From positions 1 to 24,395 of the forward strand of contig JAEDEK010000014.1 in the NCBI GenBank assembly GCA_016293365.1: a DNA stretch of 24,395 nucleotides, in the 5' to 3' direction. The notes under the pieces are model-generated. The model made no database searches. It saw only the letters and a list, made by a program, of their open reading frames with translations, and was not told the DNA's origin. Below are positions 6,144 to 12,437 of the stretch, one piece after another (the stretch's first letter is position 1; each line of letters opens with the position of its first letter). The DNA is from Bulleidia sp. (GTDB taxonomy: Bacteria; Bacillota_I; Bacilli_A; Erysipelotrichales; Erysipelotrichaceae). Position numbers and translations under genes: made by a program.

Positions 6144-7714
6144 TGAAAGATATGCTGAGAATCCATCAGATCCGCTGTGAACTCGGGCACACACCGGATC
6201 AGGAAGATATTGCCCGTAAACTGCACTGTTCCCCTTCTGATATCCTGTCTTTTACGATTGAAAAAGAGTCTCTGGATGCAAGAAAAGACGATCTGCATTA
6301 CTCCTATACAGTTGTTGCACATATTCGAAATGCTTCCAGATATATCCGCAGAAAAGATGTCAGCCAGGCTGTTTTGAAAGTCTATCAGATGCCGGAATAC
6401 AATACAGGTATTTCCGAAAGACCGGTTATTGTAGGGTTTGGACCCTCTGGCATGTATGCAGGCCTGCTGCTTGCTGAATGTGGATACCGGCCGATCATCA
6501 TTGAGCGTGGCAGACGTGTGGAAGAAAGAGAAAAGGATGTCGATGCCTTCTTTCAGAAAGGTATCCTCCTTCCTTCCAGCAATGTTCAGTTCGGTGAAGG
6601 TGGTGCAGGTACTTTTTCCGATGGAAAACTGACAACGCGCATCAGAAACATCCGCATCCGCAAGGTACTTGAGGAATTTGTGGAAGCCGGCGCTGAACCT
6701 GCAATTGTCTACCAGCACCGTCCTCACATCGGCACCGATGTACTGCGTACCATTGTCCGCAGTATCCGTGAGAAAATCATTTCTCTTGGTGGTGAGATCC
6801 ATTTTGAAACAACCCTTCTTTCCCTGCAGATCAAAGATGGAAGGATTGAAGGTATTGTTACAGACAAAGGCCCCATTCCATGTACAGCTGTGATCCTGTG
6901 TGCCGGTCACAGTGCTTCTGATACATATCAGAACCTGTATGATCAGGGTGTATGCATGATCCAGAAGGATTTTGCGGCAGGTGTCAGAGTAGAACATCCT
7001 CAGAAGCTGATCAATTCACGTCAGTATGGCAGATATGCAGGTCACCCTTCATTAGGAGCAGCATCCTACCGACTGGCACATACAGCTTCCAATGGACGTG
7101 GTGTCTATTCTTTCTGCATGTGTCCAGGTGGAGTGATTGTTCCTTCTTCCTGCAGTGAAAACACGCTTTGTGTCAACGGCATGTCCTATTCCGCCAGAGA
7201 TGGTGAATATGCCAACAGTGCCATTCTTGTTCAGATCCCGTCTTCTGATTTCGATCATGGACATCCACTGGACGGTTTTCTCTATCAGAAACAGCTGGAA
7301 CAGCTTGCCTTCCGCAAGGACTACAGTGCTCCGGCTATGAATATTGCCGATTATGTACATCACCATGACCCGGTTTCTCTGGTGCACGGATCCAGCTATC
7401 CCCGCACACTTGTAACCGAAGACATGCATCAACTCTTTCATGAACTTGTCAACCGCGCCATGGAAGAAGGATTTCTGGCGTTTGATCAGAAAATTTCCGG
7501 ATTCATCGATCAGGGAATCATGGTCGGGATGGAATCACGCTCCTCTTCCCCGATCCGGATTCTCCGTAATCCGGATGGTCAGAGCAGTACTGTAAATGGT
7601 CTGTATCCATGTGGGGAAGGCGCTGGTTATGCAGGTGGTATCGTATCTTCAGCTGTTGACGGTATTACCCAGGCTGAAAATGTCATTTCATTTCTGAAAA
7701 AAACAGATCGCTGA
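6143..7714 (+). CDS. Large FAD-dependent oxidoreductase, COG2509-type
   Basis: A 523-residue flavoprotein. Residues 1-80 are an N-terminal basic/mixed domain (LRIHQIRCELGH) that these proteins carry ahead of the flavin fold. A dinucleotide motif GFGPSG is at 98-103, then IIERGRRVEERE, and QFGEGGAGTFSDGKLTTR near 150-167 is the hallmark of the uncharacterised FAD-dependent dehydrogenase group. PCGEGAGYAGGIVSSAVDG near the C-terminus completes the FAD site. Substrate unknown; family members are soluble and often monocistronic, as here. ATG 6143 has no ribosome site; ATG 6152 is an alternative start, also weakly supported. A leaderless transcript from TATACT at 6130 would explain this. Its TGA stop lies in the loop and arm of a terminator shared with the convergent kinase gene. 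Confidence 0.85.
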   Translation: MKDMLRIHQIRCELGHTPDQEDIARKLHCSPSDILSFTIEKESLDARKDDLHYSYTVVAHIRNASRYIRRKDVSQAVLKVYQMPEYNTGISERPVIVGFGPSGMYAGLLLAECGYRPIIIERGRRVEEREKDVDAFFQKGILLPSSNVQFGEGGAGTFSDGKLTTRIRNIRIRKVLEEFVEAGAEPAIVYQHRPHIGTDVLRTIVRSIREKIISLGGEIHFETTLLSLQIKDGRIEGIVTDKGPIPCTAVILCAGHSASDTYQNLYDQGVCMIQKDFAAGVRVEHPQKLINSRQYGRYAGHPSLGAASYRLAHTASNGRGVYSFCMCPGGVIVPSSCSENTLCVNGMSYSARDGEYANSAILVQIPSSDFDHGHPLDGFLYQKQLEQLAFRKDYSAPAMNIADYVHHHDPVSLVHGSSYPRTLVTEDMHQLFHELVNRAMEEGFLAFDQKISGFIDQGIMVGMESRSSSPIRILRNPDGQSSTVNGLYPCGEGAGYAGGIVSSAVDGITQAENVISFLKKTDR

Positions 7715-7723
7715 TCTGTTTTT
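7699..7723. terminator. Bidirectional terminator shared by two convergent genes
   Basis: Stem AAAACAGATC / GATCTGTTTT around a GCT loop, A run on the left and T run on the right, so it works on both strands. The stop of the FAD gene (7712-7714) is inside it and the stop of the kinase gene (7722-7724) ends at its right foot. Confidence 0.85.
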
Positions 7724-8642
7724 ATTTTGCCTCAAAACCGAACTCTTCCGGCTGAAATCTCGGACAGACGGATTCTCTTGAAGCGATGACTGCAGAGGCC
7801 AGTCTGGTACCGATACGGCATGACTCTTCCAGCGTCTTTCCATATGTCAGGCCTGCCGCAACACCTGAAAAGAATGCATCTCCTGCGCCTGTTGTATCAA
7901 CGACATGTGTACGAAGTGGAGGAATCACCCCATACGTATCACCATCCGTATAGACAGCACCGTTTTCTCCCATTGTCACGACAACATTGACATAACCGGC
8001 CTTTGCAGCACGTTCATGAATGATCCGGGCAAGTTCTTCCGGTTCAGTATCATGATAATCTTCCGAAAAAAGAATACCTGCTTCCTGATCATTGCATACA
8101 ACACAGCCTGTACGTTTCATCAGATCTCTTCTTTCCAGTGCAATTGTCATATTGGATACAACCGCATATACCTTTTTTTCATAGCGGTCAGCCAGTGTGA
8201 AAATACGGTTGAGAAGATCGGAAGTCATATCGATTTCCACAACGATACTGTCACAGGCAGAAATGATTTCATCACCATGCTCATCCAGAATATTTCCGAT
8301 TTCAGAAAGATCCGGACGCTGTGAAATAGAAGCAACGACATCCCCTTCATTGTTGAAGATAGCAAGCCATGTTCCAAGTCCTGTTTCGGTACGACGGATA
8401 TAATCCGTATTGATTTTGTGCCGCTTCAGCTGCTCAATCACATCCGTTCCCGTACCACTGTAATCCACAACGGAAACAAATGTCGGCCGCAATTCCATGT
8501 TGGCAATATCTTCCGCCACATTTCTGCACACTCCTCCATGTACCTGTATGACTTTACCGGCATTTCTTCCATCCATGACAAACTGATTCAGCGGATATCC
8601 TTTGATATCCACAAATACAGATCCGAATACTGCAATTCCCAT
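7722..8642 (-). CDS. PfkB family carbohydrate kinase, pseudouridine-kinase-like
   Basis: A 306-residue ribokinase-fold enzyme. The N-terminal VFGSVFVDIKGYP and GGVCRNVAEDIANM (residues 36-49) match PfkB signature 1, and VVDTTGAGDAFFSG (about 247-260) matches signature 2, with catalytic base Asp 255 and the GAG anion hole. The GKVIQVHGGVCRN stretch and the preceding VDIKGYP are reminiscent of pseudouridine kinase PsuK rather than fructokinase or ribokinase, but no pseudouridine-5'-phosphate glycosidase gene is adjacent, so a sugar or nucleoside kinase of unknown substrate is the safe call. Length is normal for the family. It is monocistronic, convergent with the FAD gene (sharing a terminator) and divergent from the small ribbon-helix-helix gene. 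Confidence 0.85.
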   Translation of the reverse strand: MGIAVFGSVFVDIKGYPLNQFVMDGRNAGKVIQVHGGVCRNVAEDIANMELRPTFVSVVDYSGTGTDVIEQLKRHKINTDYIRRTETGLGTWLAIFNNEGDVVASISQRPDLSEIGNILDEHGDEIISACDSIVVEIDMTSDLLNRIFTLADRYEKKVYAVVSNMTIALERRDLMKRTGCVVCNDQEAGILFSEDYHDTEPEELARIIHERAAKAGYVNVVVTMGENGAVYTDGDTYGVIPPLRTHVVDTTGAGDAFFSGVAAGLTYGKTLEESCRIGTRLASAVIASRESVCPRFQPEEFGFEAK

Positions 8643-8708
8643 ATCTATTCCTCTTCACTTTACACAAATATTACCACATTCTCTGTTTTTCTTTACAGGA
8701 AAACGATG

Positions 8709-8731
8709 TATAATGATTGGTGTACCAATCA
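8709..8731 (+). promoter_or_regulatory. TATAAT plus overlapping perfect 18-bp operator for the RHH operon
   Basis: Perfect -10 TATAAT at 8709-8714, whose last T is the first base of the palindrome TGATTGGT-GT-ACCAATCA (8714-8731). The palindrome covers the expected transcription start, 14 bases before the RHH start codon, so a bound protein would block initiation. Autorepression by the encoded ribbon-helix-helix protein is the simplest reading. The -35 is weak (TTTTTC). Confidence 0.65.
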
Positions 8732-8744
8732 CATGGAGGCCGTT

Positions 8745-8933
8745 ATGACAAAAAAGAAAAAGTCCGGCATGAAAGCCAGACGTTATGAATATAATGAAAC
8801 ATATCAGAAACAGTATATCCGCAGATATGTATTCAAACTGAATATGAAGCATGATGCGCAGCTGATTGAACTGCTCGAAAAAATGGATAACCGTTCCGAG
8901 TGGTTCAAGCAGAGACTGCTGCAGGAGTTATGA
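8745..8933 (+). CDS. Small ribbon-helix-helix (CopG/Arc-like) DNA-binding protein
   Basis: A 62-residue very basic protein. Residues 1-25 are a Lys/Arg-rich arm; residues 26-32 (RRYVFKLN) form the single beta-strand expected to read the major groove; and KHDAQLIELLEKM / NRSEWFKQRLLQEL give the two helices with the RSEWFKQ turn typical of RHH repressors. The layout (Y.F.LN...DA.LI..LE...N.SE..K.L) is common in plasmid, conjugative-element and phage RHH proteins. I chose ATG 8745, five bases after GGAGG; the frame extends far upstream but only through the divergent kinase gene. It lies just behind a -10/palindrome and its stop TGA is two bases ahead of the next start, so it forms a two-gene operon with the membrane protein. 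Probable autorepressor. Confidence 0.78.
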   Translation: MTKKKKSGMKARRYEYNETYQKQYIRRYVFKLNMKHDAQLIELLEKMDNRSEWFKQRLLQEL

Positions 8934-8935
8934 TC

Positions 8936-9172
8936 ATGCTGAAGGAAAAAAGACTGAACGGATTCGGTGCGGCACTGATGATTCTTGTATGCAGCTGTGG
9001 ACTGTATCTTCTCTCTGAGCTGGTCCTGATTCCCTATAACGTGTCACTACGTCATAAAACACAGAATCTTTCTGCTCAGATTGAGCATCTGAACAAAGAC
9101 AATGCCATCCAGCATGCACAGATTGTTTCCCTGCTGGAAAAGCTGGAACTCATGGCTGATAACTCTCAATAA
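8936..9172 (+). CDS. Small single-pass membrane protein with coiled coil, unknown function
   Basis: A 78-residue protein. Residues 1-8 are charged (MLKEKRLN), residues 9-33 form one hydrophobic helix (GFGAALMILVCSCGLYLLSE), and residues 38-78 are a heptad-patterned helix (LRHKTQNLSAQIEHLNKDN...LLEKLELM). The topology resembles FtsL/FtsB-type or short phage/plasmid membrane proteins, but no family is recognised. ATG 8936 is chosen because AGGAG (8923-8927) is eight bases upstream; ATG 8930, which overlaps the previous stop as ATGA, is too close to it. Co-transcription with the RHH gene is nearly certain. Its last 23 bases overlap the convergent 81-residue gene, with no terminator seen between them. 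The pairing of a regulator with a tiny membrane protein recalls toxin-antitoxin or stress modules; this is speculation. Confidence 0.65.
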   Translation: MLKEKRLNGFGAALMILVCSCGLYLLSELVLIPYNVSLRHKTQNLSAQIEHLNKDNAIQHAQIVSLLEKLELMADNSQ

Positions 9173-9395
9173 ACCATCTGTCCTTTTCCAGGAAGATACA
9201 TCTTGTCTGTCCCCCGATCAGACAGACGTATCGCATGCCGCAGCCACCGACCTGAGATGCTCTGCGTTCTCTGCTGATGATGCGGTCAATCCTGTATTTT
9301 CTCCCATCTTCCCAGCAGACATACAGCGGTTCAATCGAACCGTTTTTTGACTGTTTTAAAACAACATCAATATATCTTTTATACAACTGCTTCAT
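9150..9395 (-). CDS. Conserved 81-residue hypothetical protein, divergent from a LexA-like regulator
   Basis: An 81-residue protein with a beta-rich pattern: YIDVVLKQSKNGSIEPLYVCWEDGRKYRID, then GGCGMRYVCLIGG and a CIFLEKDRWFIE ending. I recognise this layout (W-D-G-R-x-Y-x-I-D ... G-x-R-Y ... FLE-x-D-R-W-F) as a small conserved Bacillota protein of unknown function, by memory often located near Y-family polymerase or SOS-type genes; no polymerase is present here. A strong ribosome site (AGGAGG, six bases before ATG 9395) and a minus-strand promoter TTGAAA (9438-9443), 16 bases, TATAAA (9416-9421) support expression. It is divergent from the S24 regulator across a palindrome-rich 124-base spacer and likely controlled by it. 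It converges on, and slightly overlaps, the membrane-protein gene. Confidence 0.7.
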   Translation of the reverse strand: MKQLYKRYIDVVLKQSKNGSIEPLYVCWEDGRKYRIDRIISRERRASQVGGCGMRYVCLIGGQTRCIFLEKDRWFIESYQP

Positions 9396-9409
9396 ACGTC
9401 CTCCTACAT

Positions 9410-9501
9410 CGATATTTTATATCGTATCTGTTGCATATTTCAATATGATACGCAACATTTTGCGATTTACAATTGTTTCAATGATGCATAAAGACTATAA
9501 T
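9410..9501. promoter_or_regulatory. Divergent promoter pair with nested palindromes (S24 regulator / 81-aa gene)
   Basis: Leftward promoter: TTGAAA (9438-9443) and TATAAA (9416-9421), 16-base spacer. Rightward promoter: TTGTTT (9473-9478), 17 bases, TATAAT (9496-9501). Between and over them are CGATAT-TTT-ATATCG (9410-9424), CGTATC (9423-9428) mirrored by GATACG (9447-9452), ATAT-TTCA-ATAT (9435-9446), and CGCAA-CATT-TTGCG (9451-9464). The first palindrome covers the leftward -10, the second spans the leftward promoter. These are good candidates for binding sites of the HTH-S24 protein. Confidence 0.65.
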
Positions 9502-9519
9502 ATGCACAAAGGAGGCAGT

Positions 9520-10113
9520 ATGAAATTATCTGATCTGATCCGGGAATACAAAGAAAAGACAGGGTTTTCTGACAGTGAGATTGCCAGGAGATGCGGTGTA
9601 TCCCGTTCCACTGTCATGCGATGGTCAAACGGAGATATTCAACGTGTATCCACAGAAACCATGCAGAGACTGTCTGAACTGCTGGGCTATAATATTGAAC
9701 CACAGCTCAAATGCATGGACATTTCCATGAAACTTCCTGTCCTTGGCTATGTCAAGGCAGGATACGATCTTTTCTGTGAAGAAAACTGGCTGGGTGAAGA
9801 GGATGTCAGCCTGAGTGATCGAAAAAAAGGTGACTATTACCTGAAAGTCACCGGAGATTCCATGATCGGATGCGGAATCATGGATGGTTCTCTTGTTCTG
9901 GTACAGAAAACCTCCTCCATCAGAAACGGTGATATCGCCGTTATCCTGATCGGGGAGGAGGTCACTGTCAAAAAGGTTCAGCTCAAAAACGGATTACTGA
10001 TACTGGAAGCTGCCAATCCGAACACGCCTGGACGCATCTTTACACAGCAGGAAGTCACTTCCCTGCCTGTACAGATCATCGGAAAAGTGCTTTCCTGCAA
10101 GACATATTTCTAG
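9520..10113 (+). CDS. HTH (XRE) - S24 LexA-like self-cleaving transcriptional repressor
   Basis: A 197-residue protein with an XRE-type helix-turn-helix (residues 5-57: SDSEIARRCGVSRSTVMRWSNG) joined to a LexA/UmuD/CI-type S24 peptidase domain (about 73-195). The autocleavage bond is Ala80-Gly81 (YVKAG), the nucleophile Ser114 (TGDSM) and the general-base Lys151 (EVTVKK), all at LexA-like spacing, so RecA-stimulated self-cleavage is expected. ATG 9520 follows GGAGG by five bases; the frame is open to 9277 but that part is non-coding spacer and antisense sequence. It has its own promoter (TTGTTT-17-TATAAT) and is divergent from the 81-residue gene, which it probably represses with itself until DNA damage. 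Phage-CI-like, yet no phage genes are adjacent. It ends in CTAG, the TAG of both this gene and the convergent Dabb gene. Confidence 0.9.
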   Translation: MKLSDLIREYKEKTGFSDSEIARRCGVSRSTVMRWSNGDIQRVSTETMQRLSELLGYNIEPQLKCMDISMKLPVLGYVKAGYDLFCEENWLGEEDVSLSDRKKGDYYLKVTGDSMIGCGIMDGSLVLVQKTSSIRNGDIAVILIGEEVTVKKVQLKNGLLILEAANPNTPGRIFTQQEVTSLPVQIIGKVLSCKTYF

Positions 10114-10400
10114 ATTTCGCAGTCAATGCAGGCACGTGACTTCATATGTGCCACGACATAATTCTTGAATGCGAGGTGAATCGGATCCACCTGATAGGCA
10201 TCCAGATCTGCCATGGTTTCAAAATCAAACACAAGGCAGATATCGTAGTTGCTGGAAGGTGCAAGCGGACTGTTTGTTACCACTTCCCCTTTTACAGCCT
10301 GGGGAAGTGTTTTTAACGGTTCACCCAGCTGAAGTGCCTGAGCGACAACATTGTCATGATCTTCATCCTGTAAGGCAAACATGCAGATATGACGGATCAT
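10110..10400 (-). CDS. Dabb family (stress-responsive alpha/beta barrel) protein
   Basis: A 96-residue ferredoxin-like alpha-beta protein of the Dabb type: starts IRHICMFAL (family pattern hxvxFk), has a central strand DICLVFDFETMADLDAYQVDPIHLAF (split here around the conserved Tyr...Pro-x-His) and ends in HMKSRACIDCEI. Dabb proteins are dimeric and mostly of unknown activity in bacteria; some act as small cyclases or in stress responses. It overlaps the ROK kinase stop by four bases (ATGA, 10397-10400), so it is co-translated with a sugar kinase, and its TAG stop shares the CTAG tetranucleotide with the convergent S24 gene. No terminator is evident between the two convergent genes. Confidence 0.85.
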   Translation of the reverse strand: MIRHICMFALQDEDHDNVVAQALQLGEPLKTLPQAVKGEVVTNSPLAPSSNYDICLVFDFETMADLDAYQVDPIHLAFKNYVVAHMKSRACIDCEI

Positions 10401-11326
10401 TTTGCAGCACCTTTCAGTTCATACAGATAATGATACAGAGCACCGATCATATTGGCATCGTTGCCGAATGTACATGGTACAACTTCAGGTGCAGTAGCAG
10501 GAAGTGCCATTGCCTGCTGAGCAGCACTGTAATACAGTGTCAGATTCTTTCTGATGTAGTCCATCAGCAACGGCTGCTTGGAAATACCGCCTCCGACTGC
10601 AACGCGCTGTACATCCAGTGTGAACTGCAGTCCCATGATACCGGAAGCAATTGTCTTTGTATAATCATCAATTGCCTGCAGTGCATATTCATCACCATGA
10701 TTTGCTGCATCAAACAGAATACGGCCGTTCAGTTTTTCCGGATCCTGATTGGATAAACGGGCATAACGGTCAACCAGACGTCCGACACCGTTTGTAACAG
10801 CCCACGCATTGCCGAATTCCATCGGGAATGCATACAGATTCATCGGGATACCGGAGAATTCACCAGCTGCGAAAGTATGGCCACGATACAGTTTACCATC
10901 AATGACAACCGCACCGCCGATACCTGTACCAAGCACCATGACGAAGGCATCCTTGATTCCCTGCAGGGAACCTTTCCAGATTTCTGCAAGTGCTGCAGCC
11001 TTGGCATCATTTTCAACCGCAAACGGAACCGGAATGACATCCTTCAGCACATCACCCAGATTGATGCCATCGATATAATGCAGAGCACCACTTGTATAGA
11101 AATAACCTTTTGTTGCATCAATCTTACCTGGCGCACTCATGACAAGTGCCTCAATATTGCGGTCTGCATAACTGTCATATACTTTTTTCAGTCCGTCCAC
11201 AAGTCCCTGCAGACCCTCATCATATGGAGTCGGGAATTCTCCCTTCTCAAGAATTTCAGCCTGATCTGTCATCAGACTGTACTTGACGTTGGTACCGCCA
11301 ACATCAACAGCCATATAATTAGCCAT
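10397..11326 (-). CDS. ROK family sugar kinase lacking the zinc motif
   Basis: A 309-residue actin-fold kinase. DVGGTNVK at residues 8-15 is the phosphate-1 loop; VENDAKAAALAE has the catalytic base Asp107; VLGTGIGGAVV (131-141) is the phosphate-2 loop; and VAVGGGIS near 245 is the adenosine segment. The usual ROK zinc site (GEIGH plus CxCGxxGCxE) is absent: the first part reads AAGEFSGI and no Cys cluster follows. This places it in the zinc-less subgroup seen in Bacillota, where substrates include glucose, fructose and N-acetylmannosamine; which one applies cannot be read from the sequence. First gene of a two-gene operon with Dabb. A minus-strand TATAAT at 11360-11365 is its probable -10. 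Confidence 0.88.
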   Translation of the reverse strand: MANYMAVDVGGTNVKYSLMTDQAEILEKGEFPTPYDEGLQGLVDGLKKVYDSYADRNIEALVMSAPGKIDATKGYFYTSGALHYIDGINLGDVLKDVIPVPFAVENDAKAAALAEIWKGSLQGIKDAFVMVLGTGIGGAVVIDGKLYRGHTFAAGEFSGIPMNLYAFPMEFGNAWAVTNGVGRLVDRYARLSNQDPEKLNGRILFDAANHGDEYALQAIDDYTKTIASGIMGLQFTLDVQRVAVGGGISKQPLLMDYIRKNLTLYYSAAQQAMALPATAPEVVPCTFGNDANMIGALYHYLYELKGAAK

Positions 11327-11391
11327 AATGATTTTTCCTCTCTTTGCTTCTTTATTACTATTATAAATTCAAAGCCGTAAAACAGAAGTGA

Positions 11392-11850
11392 TTATTTTGT
11401 GACATTGATCCATTTGCAGAAATCGGAACAGTTTTCAAGATCCGAAATGGAAAGACGGACTGCAGATGCAGAAGATCCACAGGCAGGATATACTTCATCA
11501 TATGCCTGCAGTGACTCATCCAGATAAACCTGTACCCTGTCATCTTTCACACCAAACGGACAGACTCCTCCTGGATGATGACCGACATATTCCATCAGCT
11601 GTTCTTCACGCATCATCTTTGCTTTTTTGTGGAATGTTTCCTTGTATTTATGATTATCAATTCTTGCTGTACCTGCAGTAAGAATCAGAACCGGTATCTC
11701 ATCCACCATAAAGGAAAGTGTCTAGGCGATTCTGCCCTCTTCAATGCCAAGAGCTGCAAGAGCTACCGTCGCACTGGACTGCTGTGTAACAATAATCCGA
11801 TCGCCATATCCTTCTGCCTGCAGGTAATCTCTGGCAGATTCAAAAGACAT
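11392..11850 (-). pseudogene. ybaK: ybaK/ebsC-type Cys-tRNA(Pro) deacylase interrupted by an in-frame TAG
   Basis: One continuous frame of 152 codons: start ATG 11848-11850 with AAGGAGGT eight bases upstream, 42 codons, TAG at 11722-11724, then 109 more sense codons to the normal end. Both halves match YbaK: MSFESARDYLQ, RIIVTQQSSATV, GIEEGRIA before the stop; TLSF, VLILTAGTARIDN, HPGGVCPFG, VYLDESL, VYPACGSS after. The TAG replaces the lysine of the RIAKTLSF motif, the conserved Lys essential for deacylation in this family; AAG to TAG is one base. Reinitiation at ATG 11709 would make a 105-residue C-terminal piece without the Lys. TAG is used as a true stop in adjacent genes, so recoding is unlikely. 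Either a recent nonsense mutation or a sequence error. Third gene of the M32-xpt-ybaK operon, overlapping xpt by 11 bases. Confidence 0.85.
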
Positions 11851-12436
11851 CCGGGAGTACCTCCTTCTGCATGCGGAAGGAAATGGCTGTTTCACTCATT
11901 GTACGGATCAGAGCAAGACTCTGTACATCATATCCTGCTTCACGCAGTTTTGTGCCACCATCCTGGAAGCACTTTTCAATACAGATGCCGATCCCTTCAA
12001 CAGATGCCCCTGCCATATGGCAAAGCCGTGCTACTCCTGTAATCGTATTTCCATTGGCGAGGAAATCATCGACAATCAGCACATGATCTTTTTCATTCAG
12101 ATATCCGTTTTCAATGGAAAGTACAAAATCCTTCTGCTGTGTTCTGGATGTCACAGATACGAAACAGCGGTCATCCTGTGGAACCGTATCATTCTTATCT
12201 ACAATCAGACATCTGACATTCAGATACATTGCGGTAAATACCGCCGGGGCAATACCACCTGTTGCGACAGTTACAACCTTCGTAATCCCTCTATCAGCAA
12301 ATCTTTGCGCAAGTGCTTTTCCCATGGCATCCATCAATGATGGATCAATCTGGCGATGCAGGAATGTATCCACCTGCAGGATGTCATCACTGACAACCTC
12401 CCCTTCACGGGCAATTTTTTCTTCAAGCTGTTCCAT
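11840..12436 (-). CDS. xpt: Xanthine phosphoribosyltransferase
   Basis: A 198-residue type I phosphoribosyltransferase converting xanthine and PRPP to XMP in purine salvage. The Xpt-specific N-terminus is clear (GEVVSDDILQVDTFLHRQIDP followed by LMDAMG), and the PRPP loop is VLIVDDFLANGNTITG with acidic pair Asp123-Asp124. Length is as usual for Xpt (~190-200), and the N-terminal signature separates it from PyrE and Apt. The ATG follows the M32 peptidase TAA by one base, with AGGGGAGAA inside the peptidase's last codons as ribosome site, so it is translated from a peptidase-xpt-ybaK mRNA. No xanthine/guanine riboswitch precedes it, because the gene upstream is the peptidase and xpt is not paired with pbuX here. 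No purine-box was recognised at the operon promoter. Confidence 0.93.
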   Translation of the reverse strand: MEQLEEKIAREGEVVSDDILQVDTFLHRQIDPSLMDAMGKALAQRFADRGITKVVTVATGGIAPAVFTAMYLNVRCLIVDKNDTVPQDDRCFVSVTSRTQQKDFVLSIENGYLNEKDHVLIVDDFLANGNTITGVARLCHMAGASVEGIGICIEKCFQDGGTKLREAGYDVQSLALIRTMSETAISFRMQKEVLPDVF

Positions 12437-12437
12437 A

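Noticed and set aside
6011..6997. 328-codon minus-strand open frame opposite the FAD gene
   Set aside because: Antisense shadow of a well-recognised flavoprotein; its translation is Cys/Ser/Phe-rich with no domain and crosses the terminator at 6080-6110.
11722..11724. TAG as a reassigned sense codon
   Set aside because: Two neighbouring genes end in TAG at their natural C-termini, so normal stop use is more likely than a recoded genome.
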